From: an uncultured Sphingobacteriales bacterium
Lineage (GTDB): Bacteria > Bacteroidota > Bacteroidia > Chitinophagales > Chitinophagaceae
Direction: 5' to 3'
DNA: 41,008 nucleotides
Assembly: GCA_937991535.1 (NCBI GenBank)
Contig: CALKHN010000062.1
Coordinates: 1 to 41,008 of the forward strand
A program made the position numbers and the translations under genes. This document shows positions 33,799-41,008 of this stretch, in pieces. The notes beneath the pieces were generated by a model. The model saw only the letters and a program-made list of their open reading frames with translations. It made no database searches and was not told where the DNA came from. The stretch's first letter is position 1, and each line of letters begins with the position of its first letter.

Positions 33799-35130
33799 AT
33801 GAAAGAAGATGAAAAAATGAAGCCGGTTGTTCGGGTAACTGAAGGAAGCCCGACAGAAACCAATGAGGTACTGCAAGAGAGTACAAAGAGCACTATGGAA
33901 AAGCTCAAAAAGCCTGTGATATTCGGTTTGATGGGAATTGTTTTCGTGGGTTGCATGTATCTGATATTGAAACCATCTGAAAGCAAAAAAGAAATCGAAG
34001 CTGCAGGGCTGAACGAAGTGGTTCCACAAGCCACAGACGCCGGAATGCCGGATAATAAAGGCAAGGCGTATGAATTGGAAATGCTCGAACAAAAAGAACA
34101 AGAAAGGCGTAAGGCTTTGTTTTCGCTTTCGGACTATTGGAATACCGAAGAATCAGAGGAGTCAACAACAGAACCCTCGGGAGAAGACAACAGCTACCGT
34201 TATGACAGAAACCCGGGAGGATACGGGAGCAATCCTGCATTGAACAGCTACCAAAATATGCAAAACACTTTGGGTTCTTTCTATGAGAGCAACAGTTCTG
34301 AAACAGCAGAACTTCAAAAGCAGTTAGACGAACTCAAAGAACAATTAGCAGAAAGAGACGTACCTAAGCCTGCAACTGTGAACGACCAACTTGCCTTAAT
34401 GGAAAAGTCTTATGAAATGGCGGCAAAGTATCTTCCGGCGGGGAGCGGGACGAACACCTTGAAAGATACACCCGAAAAGAAAGAAGTCCCGGAAGTATCC
34501 TCAGGTTCTAAGAAACATTTTATGACTTTCACCCCGGCAAGGAAAAATATCGTATCAACCTTGTATCGTGAACCTTCTGACAATGCTTTCTTAGCCGAAT
34601 GGAGCGAAATGCGAAACCGAGGATTTTATACCGTTGGAGATGTTGAGCAAGTTTCCCAACCCAAAAACAGTATTAAAGCTTGTGTACACGATAAACAAGT
34701 GGTGACCGGTGAGGCAGGGGTAAGGCTTCGGTTATTGGAGCCGGCACGAACATCGGCCTATACAATCCCACAAGGAACCATCGTAACAGCTGGTGCCAAG
34801 TTTCAGGGAGGGCGTTTACAACTCAAAATCAACCATATTGAGGTGGATGGGAACATTATTCCGGTTGACATAACCATTTATGACTTGGATGGACAACCCG
34901 GTTTGTATGTTCCATATTCTCCCGAAATGAATGCGCTCACCGAAATGGTCGGCAACATGAGCCAAACCTCCGGAACGAGCATAATGTTAACCCGATCTGC
35001 CGGACAACAAGTGGCAGCCGATTTAAGCCGTGGTGTTGTGCAGGGAATTTCCGGGTACTTTTCCAAGAAAGTAAGAACGCCAAAAGTCACACTAAAGGCA
35101 GGATACCAGGTCTTTCTTGTATCAAAATAA
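33799..35130 (+). CDS. traM: TraM, VirB10-like transfer protein
   Basis: 443 residues. A cytosolic head (1-38), one membrane helix (39-57), then a long charged and Gln/Glu-rich linker (about 70-225) with a short coiled coil (AELQKQLDELKEQLAE). A folded C-terminal TraM domain follows (about 250-443) containing RLRLLEPARTSAYTIPQGT and VPVDITIYDLDGQPGLYVP-like strands. The topology is that of VirB10, which spans the envelope and couples inner and outer parts of the channel. The gene is intact and followed by traN after 25 bases. Confidence 0.9.
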   Translation: MKEDEKMKPVVRVTEGSPTETNEVLQESTKSTMEKLKKPVIFGLMGIVFVGCMYLILKPSESKKEIEAAGLNEVVPQATDAGMPDNKGKAYELEMLEQKEQERRKALFSLSDYWNTEESEESTTEPSGEDNSYRYDRNPGGYGSNPALNSYQNMQNTLGSFYESNSSETAELQKQLDELKEQLAERDVPKPATVNDQLALMEKSYEMAAKYLPAGSGTNTLKDTPEKKEVPEVSSGSKKHFMTFTPARKNIVSTLYREPSDNAFLAEWSEMRNRGFYTVGDVEQVSQPKNSIKACVHDKQVVTGEAGVRLRLLEPARTSAYTIPQGTIVTAGAKFQGGRLQLKINHIEVDGNIIPVDITIYDLDGQPGLYVPYSPEMNALTEMVGNMSQTSGTSIMLTRSAGQQVAADLSRGVVQGISGYFSKKVRTPKVTLKAGYQVFLVSK

Positions 35131-35155
35131 TTATATCAACCTTAAACAGTCAAAA

Positions 35156-36052
35156 ATGAAAAATCTTTTTAAAACCTTTTGCGTCGTTATCCTGACTTTC
35201 AGTTTTTCCGTAACATCCTCCGCACAAGATGACACAAGGTCTCCGCTCACGATGGGCAAAATAGAGCCTTACAAAATGCAGGTAACTTATGATAAAACAT
35301 CACATTTGATTTTTCCTTCCGTTATCAGGTATGTGGATTTGGGAAGCGATTACCTGATTGCCGGAAAGGCGGAAAATGCAGAAAATGTATTACGTGTGAA
35401 AGCTGCCGTTAGGGATTTTGAACCTGAAACGAACTTTTCCGTAATTACGAATGACGGGCGATTTTATTCCTTTGATGTGTACTACAGTCCTTACCCCAAT
35501 GCACTAAGTTATGACCTGCTGACGACACAAAAAGCCGTTGAAAAAGCCAATGGAAACGATGTGTTTTTTGAGGAATTGGACAGCAATCCGCCATCTTTGA
35601 CCGATGCGATATTGGAAACTATTTACAAGGACGACAATCATATCATCAAGCATATCAGAGCGAGGAGCTTCGGTATTCAGTACATTCTTAAAGGCATCTA
35701 TATCCATAATGGTAAATACTATTTTCATACGGAATTGAAGAACAAAACCAATGTGCCATTCAGTATAGACTTTATCAACTTCAAAATCGCGGACAAAAAG
35801 ACAGCCAAACGCACTGCGGTACAGGAACGCTTTGTAACACCGCTGCGAACTTACAAACCTTTGGAACAAAAAATTGATGGGAAATCTGCAGAGCAAAACG
35901 TGTTCCTCCTGGATCAATTTACCATTACGGGTGATAAAGTACTGTTGATTGAAGTTTTTGAGAAAAACGGTGGACGGCATCAAACACTTCGGGTAAAAAA
36001 TTCAGACCTGATTAAAGCTCGTTTAATCAATGATATGCACCTGAATTTTTAA
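35156..36052 (+). CDS. traN: TraN (DUF4138), VirB9-like transfer protein
   Basis: 298 residues from the ATG at 35156-35158; the longer frame from 35117 overlaps traM and lacks a signal peptide. The signal peptide (1-23, SSA-Q) is followed by a beta-rich protein with KMQVTYDKTSHLIFPSVIRY (38-57), the typical TraN/VirB9-like opening, and repeated strand pairs to the end. It would form part of the outer-membrane-side core with TraM. It is the last complete tra gene in the operon; traO, traP and traQ are not found after it. Confidence 0.92.
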   Translation: MKNLFKTFCVVILTFSFSVTSSAQDDTRSPLTMGKIEPYKMQVTYDKTSHLIFPSVIRYVDLGSDYLIAGKAENAENVLRVKAAVRDFEPETNFSVITNDGRFYSFDVYYSPYPNALSYDLLTTQKAVEKANGNDVFFEELDSNPPSLTDAILETIYKDDNHIIKHIRARSFGIQYILKGIYIHNGKYYFHTELKNKTNVPFSIDFINFKIADKKTAKRTAVQERFVTPLRTYKPLEQKIDGKSAEQNVFLLDQFTITGDKVLLIEVFEKNGGRHQTLRVKNSDLIKARLINDMHLNF

Positions 36053-36066
36053 AGCTACTCTAAATT

Positions 36067-36150
36067 ATGGGAAGGCATATTTATGCAGCGATACTCCTTC
36101 TGGTAGGTATCGCAGTCTTTGTGCCAACTTCGGGATTGAAAGACCAATAA
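36067..36150 (+). CDS. 27-residue ORF, possible truncated traO
   Basis: MGRHIYAAILLLVGIAVFVP is a hydrophobic start like the signal peptide of TraO (family starts of the M-R/K-x-Y/H-I type), but the frame ends seven residues later. It begins 14 bases after traN and is followed by a terminator at 36198. It could be a decayed traO, a true small membrane peptide, or chance. The next 40 bases give no clear continuation in another frame. Confidence 0.4.
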   Translation: MGRHIYAAILLLVGIAVFVPTSGLKDQ

Positions 36151-36197
36151 GTTTTCGACCTAATAATAGCGAACAGCACAATCCTGGAATAAAGATG

Positions 36198-36225
36198 AAA
36201 CCGACTTTTCGAGGTCGGTTTTTTT
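36198..36225 (+). terminator. Intrinsic terminator of the tra operon
   Basis: AAACCGAC (36198-36205) and GTCGGTTT (36214-36221) form a perfect 8-bp stem with an 8-base loop (TTTTCGAG). The second arm runs into seven consecutive T (36219-36225). It lies 145 bases past traN and 55 bases before the next gene. Confidence 0.85.
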
Positions 36226-36280
36226 CACTTTGGAATAAGATGTTTTGTTTAAATTTACCTGCATCAACGATTTTAAGGCT

Positions 36281-36562
36281 ATGGATCCCACGACCGCACA
36301 ATTAGTCTTTGGCATTGTTGTCATCATTATCGGGTTAGGGCTTATCTATTGGATAAACCGTCGAAAGTTTTATAGACGTAACGCCATGGGCGCTGAGGGC
36401 TTTTCAAGCTTTGAAGCCTCAGTCTTTATTCGTTTTATGGAACGCATCGGCAAATGGATTGCTTATGCCTTAATCATCATTGGCATTGTCTCTATTTGGA
36501 CTTATAGCCAAATCAAAAAAGAGCAGAAAAAACAAAAGGCAGAAGTGGAAAGCGTACAATGA
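36281..36562 (+). CDS. Small CTn-associated membrane protein
   Basis: 93 residues from the ATG at 36281. Two membrane helices (about 6-24 and 60-78) flank a basic loop with RRKFYRRNAMGAEGFSSFEA. The C-terminus is charged (KKEQKKQKAEVE). Very similar small proteins accompany Bacteroidetes conjugative elements and are often mislabelled as molybdenum ABC transporter permease; nothing here supports transport of molybdate. Function unknown. It comes after the tra terminator, so it has its own promoter, and is followed by 136 bases without a gene before the two HTH genes. Confidence 0.8.
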   Translation: MDPTTAQLVFGIVVIIIGLGLIYWINRRKFYRRNAMGAEGFSSFEASVFIRFMERIGKWIAYALIIIGIVSIWTYSQIKKEQKKQKAEVESVQ

Positions 36563-36698
36563 ACAAAGTTATACATCGGATAAATTAATTTCTCTTTCCG
36601 CACGCCAAGTGCTTCCCTTTAAAGTCATAGAGCGCAACAATCCATAGCTCTGCAAGGATCCTTCATATCTTCAACTTCCACAGAAAAATAAGTAAACT

Positions 36699-37010
36699 AT
36701 GGAAGTTATCGCAATAGAGAAATCCGCATTGGAGGGAATGAAGAATGATATAAAAGAGCTTTTAGAATTGACTGAGAATGTCACTCGAAAATATAGCCCT
36801 ATTTTCAAACAGGAAAAATGGCTTGATAATCAGGAAGTCTGTTTGATGATGAACATCACCAAACGGACGTTACAAACTTACAAGGACAAGGGTTTATTGC
36901 CTTATTCCAAACTGAACCGCAAGAACTATTATAAACTCTCGGATGTGCAGGCCTTGCTCGAAGCCGGACAACCATATAATACTGCTGAGAATGGATTTGA
37001 TGACGAATGA
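36699..37010 (+). CDS. HTH (excisionase/MerR-like) DNA-binding protein 1
   Basis: 103 residues. The N-terminal helical part (1-38) is followed by a winged helix-turn-helix of the HTH_17/excisionase type (41-91): WLDNQEVCLMMNITKRTLQ as the helix-turn-helix and YSKLNRKNYYKLSDVQALLE as the wing and final helix. Such proteins in these elements act as excision factors or regulators of excision and transfer. It overlaps the next gene, a paralogue, by 11 bases, so both are made together. Target DNA is unknown; the nearby palindromes (36654-36663, 37355-37473) are candidates. Confidence 0.88.
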   Translation: MEVIAIEKSALEGMKNDIKELLELTENVTRKYSPIFKQEKWLDNQEVCLMMNITKRTLQTYKDKGLLPYSKLNRKNYYKLSDVQALLEAGQPYNTAENGFDDE

Positions 37011-37290
37011 AACTAAAGATATCGTAGCCTATCAGGAGATGATAACACAGTTGCGAAACCGAATCGAGGATATACTTAAAAATTACCGTCCTATAATGAA
37101 CGGAGAAATATACCTCTCGGGCGAAGAGGTATGCCGACTATTACATATCAGCAAGCGCACGCTTCAACAATACCGTGACGATAATATTTTGCCGTTTATT
37201 CAAATAGGTGGCAAAATCATCTATAAGGAAAGTGATATTATGATGGTCTTGGAACGGAATTATATGCCCATAAATCGGGATTGCGATTAA
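37000..37290 (+). CDS. HTH (excisionase/MerR-like) DNA-binding protein 2
   Basis: 96 residues from the ATG at 37000-37002, which overlaps the stop of the preceding HTH gene; an in-frame ATG three codons earlier (36991) is possible. The longer frame from 36943 is rejected. The HTH_17-type domain (about 36-90) reads YLSGEEVCRLLHISKRTLQQ then FIQIGGKIIYKESDI. It is clearly paralogous to the first HTH protein (shared EVC..L.ISKRTLQ.Y pattern). Tandem HTH pairs of this kind are normal in CTn-like elements and probably control excision. A 272-base non-coding, hairpin-rich stretch follows. Confidence 0.88.
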   Translation: MTNETKDIVAYQEMITQLRNRIEDILKNYRPIMNGEIYLSGEEVCRLLHISKRTLQQYRDDNILPFIQIGGKIIYKESDIMMVLERNYMPINRDCD

Positions 37291-37354
37291 TTTCTTCCCA
37301 ATCTCGGTTCTATCGAAATGACTTCATTATATTTGTGATTGTAAATATAAAAAT

Positions 37355-37473
37355 ACTTAAAGTGTTTTTGCTTTAAGTCTTGGTACTGAAAACTGGTAAT
37401 TTTTAAGTAATCCCGGGACAATAAGTAGGAACGCTCATGCTTTAGGCGTGGGCGCTCACTTATTCGGGGATTA
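37355..37473. promoter_or_regulatory. Two stem-loops in the leader before the receiver-domain gene
   Basis: The first is a perfect 8-bp inverted repeat, ACTTAAAG (37355-37362) and CTTTAAGT (37371-37378). The second is a long imperfect stem, TAATCCC...AATAAGT...GCTCATGC on the left (37408-37440) against GGCGTGGGC...ACTTATT...GGGGATTA on the right (37445-37473). Neither has a T run. They may be regulator sites for the HTH pair or a structured leader of the gene at 37563. A minus-strand frame across them is not taken as a gene. Confidence 0.5.
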
Positions 37474-37562
37474 GGGCGTACCAGTGCCTCAGTATCGGTA
37501 AGTGTAGTTGCCTGCGCTTTCTTTTTTGTGCAGGACTTCATAAGAACTTAAAATAAGGTACT

Positions 37563-37952
37563 ATGGATACTGTAAATAGCCTCGAGACAAACAACATTGC
37601 TTTTATTAATGACAAAAACCCGGTAATAGATGCCGTCGCCAAAGATCTCGCTACATCAGGGATAAATATATTATTCCGTGCGGAAGACGTTAAGGATGCA
37701 TTATCCCAATTATCAGCGCTAAAAGAACTTCCTGATGTCTGCGTTATCGACCTTGATTTTCATGACAAAGGCGTACTAACACAGCTTGGAGTATTGAAGA
37801 CAAAATATCCAAACCTAAAACTAATTATCCATAGCGATATTGACGATGTAGAAACTGTAAAAGCTCTTTCGAAAATAGGTATAGATAGCTATCTGCTCAT
37901 GGGTAGTGATGTAGATGATTTTAAAAGAGCCATTGAAAGAGTTAAGGCTTAA
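37563..37952 (+). CDS. Stand-alone degenerate receiver (REC) domain protein
   Basis: 129 residues forming a single CheY-like fold with no output domain. Beta1 ends FIND (14-17), giving only one acid where receivers normally have two. The acceptor position is D63 in DVCVIDLDF (58-66). The Thr/Ser position is S91 (IIHSD). The usual invariant Lys of the fifth strand is replaced: SYLLMG (109-114) instead of GYLLK. It is therefore probably a pseudo-receiver that does not switch by normal phosphorylation. In CTnDOT the response regulator RteB controls excision; a similar regulatory role here is inference. No partner kinase gene is in the window. Confidence 0.82.
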   Translation: MDTVNSLETNNIAFINDKNPVIDAVAKDLATSGINILFRAEDVKDALSQLSALKELPDVCVIDLDFHDKGVLTQLGVLKTKYPNLKLIIHSDIDDVETVKALSKIGIDSYLLMGSDVDDFKRAIERVKA

Positions 37953-38544
37953 TCCCGATCAATAATACCAATTGACAGCATCCCACAAACTAATCCATAG
38001 TTAAGGTAACATCAGATGATCAAAATGACGTTCTATCGTCCCTTTTTTAGGCCTGTTTTGTAGTAAAGAAGTTTCTTCAAGCACAATAAATAAGATAGCA
38101 CATATCTCCACGAATATCCCCTAAATGTTGCCTCCAGGAGATTTTCAATGCTGATTTAGTTCTAATTTGTTAATTTATTCGGTAATGAGAGGAGGTGCTG
38201 TTTTGTTTCATTCCCATTTTTATTGTTGTTAATCTTCATAACTGCCATTTTTTTTATTCGTTTAAAGAGCCGGAGTATGCTATGTTTCGTTTCATGAGCA
38301 TCAAAGGTTCGTGTTTAGACGACACAAGGTTTTGGGAAAAAATACTACCCAAAGGGTGGAGATTTTTTATCCAAACTTGCATGACCTTTTGGCGGCGTTA
38401 AAAACACGAAAATACCTTTGCTCTTGAAATGGAACAAAATAGCATACGGTTCTTTGGATAAAACATGTGGAAGTTGACACTGGAAAATGGTCTGTTGTGA
38501 ACCGAAATAATCCGTTCAATTCTCTAAATAAAAGGCTTTTCAAA
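37953..38544. other. Non-coding region between the receiver gene and the tandem repeats
   Basis: These 592 bases contain no frame I would accept as a gene. The 68-residue frame at 38195-38401 lacks any recognisable feature. A small hairpin, TTTGGG (38331-38336) with CCCAAA (38348-38353), is present. Otherwise I see nothing specific, apart from an AT-rich composition. Confidence 0.5.
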
Positions 38545-39447
38545 CCGTGGCTTTTGTAGCCACTCTAAAGAGATTTAAAAAATGCTATGAATGGCGAGAT
38601 TCAGGGGCATTTCTTTAAATTTCTGTTATCAAGTAGCCTAAAAGCTCTTTTACTGCCGGGGAATGAGAGAGGGAAGTAAATGTGCTTTGGCTACATAGAT
38701 TATGGATAAAAAAAGGATACTTAGAGTTCTGTTTCTTCCTTTTTGGTGAAGTATTACTTTATAACAGTTATTAATCCGTGGCTTTTACAGCCACCCTAAA
38801 GAGATTTAAAAAATGCTATGTATGCAGAGTGTAGAGGTATTTTTTTAATTTCTGTCATTAGGTAGCCGAAAAGCTCTTTTACTGCTGAGGAATGAGAGAG
38901 GGAAGTAAATGTGCTTTAGCTACATAAAGAATGGATAAAAAAGGATACTTAGAGTTCTGTTTCTTCCTTTTTGGTGAAGTATTACTTTATAACAGTTATT
39001 AATCCGTGGCTTTTGCAGCCACTCTAAAGAGATTAAAAAATGCTATGTGCGCAGAGTGTAGAGGCGTTTTTTTAATTTCTGTTATCCGGTGGCTCAAAAG
39101 CTCATTTACCGTTGGGGAACGAGAGAGGGAAGTAAATGTGCTTTGGCTACTTAAATTGTCGATAGAAACGGATACTTGGAGTTCTATTTATCCCTTTTAG
39201 ATGAAGTGTATTTAATAGTCGTTTTCAATCCGTGGCTTTTGTAGCCACTCTAAAGAGATTTAAAAAATGCCATGTACACAGAGTGGAGGGGCATTTGTTA
39301 AATTTCTGTCATTAGGTAGCCGAAAAGCTCTTTTACTGCTGAGGAACGGAGGATGGGAAGTAAATGTGCTTTGGCTACATAAAGGATGGATAAGAAAAAA
39401 ACAGAACCCGGGAGTTCTGTTTCTTCTTGGATTGGGGTGAAGTTTGA
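38545..39447. repeat. Four tandem repeats of about 228 bp with conserved hairpins
   Basis: Units begin with CCGTGG at 38545, 38776, 39004 and 39230 (periods 231, 228 and 226). They are closely similar by eye over their length. Each starts with GTGGCT-N5-AGCCAC, a hairpin whose loop varies (TTTGT, TTTAC, TTTGC, TTTGT) while the stem is constant. Each also contains a longer stem, GTAGCC-AAAGC on the left and GCTTT-GGCTAC about 50 bases later, with an inner TTTAC/GTAAA pair. In unit 3 the changed bases still pair as G-T wobbles. Frames are not conserved between units, so they are non-coding. The last unit ends at the integrase stop and includes its terminator. Confidence 0.85.
39394..39422 (-). 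terminator. Intrinsic terminator of the integrase gene
   Basis: AAACAGAAC (39399-39407) pairs perfectly with GTTCTGTTT (39414-39422) around a 6-base loop. On the minus strand the stem runs into an uninterrupted T tract (complement of 39394-39400). It lies 26 bases past the integrase stop codon and within the last tandem repeat. Confidence 0.8.
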
Positions 39448-40698
39448 TTAGGAGACCGTTAGAAATGCTTCTTCCATTGCTCTAAACTTGGGGCTCACCA
39501 AATCCATATCCTTACTGATTTTTTGACTGGTAATCTTCGCATAGATCTGCGTAGTGGAAATGTTTTTATGCCCCATCATTTTGCTTAAACTTTCGAGAGG
39601 TACGCCCTCGGTTAAAAACATTGTTCCGAAAGTATGCCTTGCCGTATGAAAAGTTACTTTTTGTTCTGTAATGATTTCTGCTGCTTCTATCAACTTGGCA
39701 ATGTGCTTATTACAGGTAGCGTTAGTCGGTACCGGGAAGATAAATTCATTTCGGGTCGTTCCTAAATACTTTTCTATAATCCGCTTCGGAATTTCCATCA
39801 ACCGGACATTGGAAGAAACATCCGATTTCTTTCGCCTACTGATGATCCATTGATGGCCGTCAAAGAAAGATTGTATGTTATTTCTTGTCAATTTTTTAAT
39901 ATCGGCATAGGCCAGCCCGGTGAAACAACTGAAAATAAAAAGATCTTTTACCACTTCATATCGTTTGTGCGGGGACTTAATCATCATCAATTTCTCAACA
40001 TCTTCTTTCAGTATATATCCTCTGTCAGTTTCCTCCATGCTAATTTTATAATCCTCAAAAGGATTATCCCGTATCAACCCCCTTTTTATGGCCAGTTCTA
40101 CCAAACTCAAAACAGGCATTGTATAAACCCACACCGTGTTATGAGCAAGTTGATTATCATACCGGAGATAAAAATCAAACTCTCGGATAAAATCATTGGT
40201 TAGCTCACGAAAGGCCATATCATTACGATGATAACGTTCATTTATAAACATGGAAAGATGGTTGTAAACCGTAACATACTTGTTATAGGTACTTTCAGCA
40301 CGTTCTTCCTTATCGACAAGCTTTTTAAAATCTTCATTCCGGTCATTGAAAACTTTTAGGATAGCATCGTCCATCACGCCTACACCTAGAAATTCGAGCT
40401 TCACCTTCCGTGCAGTGGCGAACCCATCGTGCTTGAGCATATCCTCATAAATAGCATCAATACGGCCACGTATGTTATCAAGCTTTTGATTAATATTCAA
40501 GGCCTGAGCGCTCTTGCCCAAAACCCTGCCATGCTTTAAATCCCAATTTTTGGCATTAATCTCCAGCTTTGTTCCGAAAGCACTTTGTTTTCCATCAATG
40601 GTAATACGCGCCATAATCGGTGAGTTGCCATTCTTTTTTGGTTCGTTCTTTTTCACATAGAAAAGCAGTTTGAACGTTGACCGTTTTGTCTGTCCCAT
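39448..40698 (-). CDS. int: Tyrosine recombinase, integrase of the conjugative element
   Basis: 416 residues. An arm-type DNA-binding domain (about 8-95), a SAM-like core-binding domain (about 115-215) and the catalytic domain (about 225-400). Catalytic residues: Lys near 291, HTAR (H351, R354), H377 in GHKN and nucleophile Y386 in TTQIYAKI. The first catalytic Arg is missing: the box reads CFTGLAYAD (258-266) with A263 where most relatives have Arg. This same loss is known for IntDOT of CTnDOT and its relatives. The enzyme should integrate and excise the element. It reads leftward into its own terminator; the element end is expected in the 310 bases upstream of it. Confidence 0.93.
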   Translation of the reverse strand: MGQTKRSTFKLLFYVKKNEPKKNGNSPIMARITIDGKQSAFGTKLEINAKNWDLKHGRVLGKSAQALNINQKLDNIRGRIDAIYEDMLKHDGFATARKVKLEFLGVGVMDDAILKVFNDRNEDFKKLVDKEERAESTYNKYVTVYNHLSMFINERYHRNDMAFRELTNDFIREFDFYLRYDNQLAHNTVWVYTMPVLSLVELAIKRGLIRDNPFEDYKISMEETDRGYILKEDVEKLMMIKSPHKRYEVVKDLFIFSCFTGLAYADIKKLTRNNIQSFFDGHQWIISRRKKSDVSSNVRLMEIPKRIIEKYLGTTRNEFIFPVPTNATCNKHIAKLIEAAEIITEQKVTFHTARHTFGTMFLTEGVPLESLSKMMGHKNISTTQIYAKITSQKISKDMDLVSPKFRAMEEAFLTVS

Positions 40699-41008
40699 AA
40701 CTCAAAAATTTATTGTTTAAAATTAAATTACATTGAGTTACAAGGAAATATGAAAACAGGTGCAAAAGGCTGAAATATAGTCTGTTAAGCACTTAAATTC
40801 ACCAGTTGAATAGGTAACGATTTAGGAACCTAACTTAGCATTTTCAAGCCCAAAACCTATTAGGCACCGGGTTCTCAAAAAAGACTACACTTTTATAAAG
40901 CCTTATATAATAACGGTTTTAACCGCTTTGCTTATTTTTGCTTCTTAATAATCTTTTTCTTTGAAAAAAATTGGTTTTAAAAGTCCATGATTAAGAAGTT
41001 TTTTGTAT
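40699..41008. other. Non-coding region upstream of the integrase, possible element end
   Basis: No gene, tRNA or clear integrase promoter is seen in these 310 bases. A palindrome CGGTT-TT-AACCG lies at 40914-40925. TTATTTTTGC at 40932-40941 agrees with the CTnDOT-type crossover consensus GTAnnTTTGC except for its first base. Either could belong to an att site, but the other end of the element is outside the window and nothing can be compared. Confidence 0.35.

Noticed and set aside
36281..36562. Molybdenum ABC transporter permease, a label often given to this small protein
   Set aside because: 93 residues with two helices cannot be an ABC permease and no transporter genes are nearby.
37287..37541. 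84-residue minus-strand frame between the HTH pair and the receiver gene
   Set aside because: It crosses both stem-loops and reads against all neighbours; better explained as regulatory DNA.
38195..38401. 68-residue plus-strand frame
   Set aside because: No motif, hydrophobic start without a proper signal peptide, in a region without other coding signs.
39006..39200. 64-residue frame inside the third tandem repeat
   Set aside because: It exists only because unit 3 lacks one base; the matching frames in the other units contain stops.
38545..39447. CRISPR array
   Set aside because: The repeats are contiguous units of about 228 bp with no short repeat-spacer alternation and no cas genes nearby.
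1..41008. tRNA or rRNA genes
   Set aside because: No cloverleaf or rRNA-like sequence was recognised while reading; a tRNA search program would be needed to exclude them fully.

Overview
The window looks like part of a Bacteroidota (Bacteroidetes) chromosome carrying an integrative and conjugative element of the CTnDOT type with a heavy-metal-resistance cargo. The evidence is the Bacteroidetes-specific transfer set (MobA/MobB/MobC, TraA, B, D-G and I-N), a CTn-type tyrosine recombinase, DUF3347 proteins, and promoters of the TTTG/TAnnTTTG type. The genus cannot be fixed from the sequence; Sphingobacteriia- or Flavobacteriia-like hosts are plausible.

Layout. (1) 1-2510, minus strand: the start of one CusA-like RND pump cut by the window edge, two small secreted metal-related proteins, and a mercury-type unit arsR-merTP-GDCCVxC. 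The arsR promoter is covered by a perfect 14-bp palindrome. (2) 2633-16098, minus strand: a SHOCT protein and a long copper/silver detoxification operon. In transcription order the operon is DUF3347, CopB-type P-ATPase, DUF3347 lipoprotein, CusA, CusC, CusB, a haem-binding-domain protein and a multicopper oxidase fused to a CopB-like barrel. A Cys/His-rich secreted protein lies at its head. (3) 16259-20300, minus strand: coupling protein MobC, relaxase MobB, MobA and a palindromic region that is the best oriT candidate. (4) 20767-36150, plus strand: the tra operon. It is interrupted twice, by an IS1634-family element inside traA and by a PHP-SMC/ABC ATPase gene (TrlF-like, probable defence gene) between traD and traE. 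(5) 36281-37952: a small membrane protein, two HTH (excisionase-type) proteins, a structured intergenic region and a lone degenerate receiver domain. (6) 37953-39447: non-coding DNA with four tandem repeats of about 228 bp, each able to fold into the same stem-loops. (7) 39448-40698, minus strand: the integrase, then 310 bp that may hold the element end.

How it works together: the metal genes take Cu/Ag from the cytoplasm (P-ATPase) and periplasm (CusCBA), and oxidise Cu(I) (oxidase). The rest of the element moves the cargo between cells. Two points stand out. The IS made a 136-137 bp target duplication that rebuilt a complete traA using a start codon donated by the IS. The TrlF-like gene arrives with a hairpin terminator that should split the tra operon. 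No mercuric reductase, CusRS or CueR, RteABC, or full TraO/P/Q is visible here.
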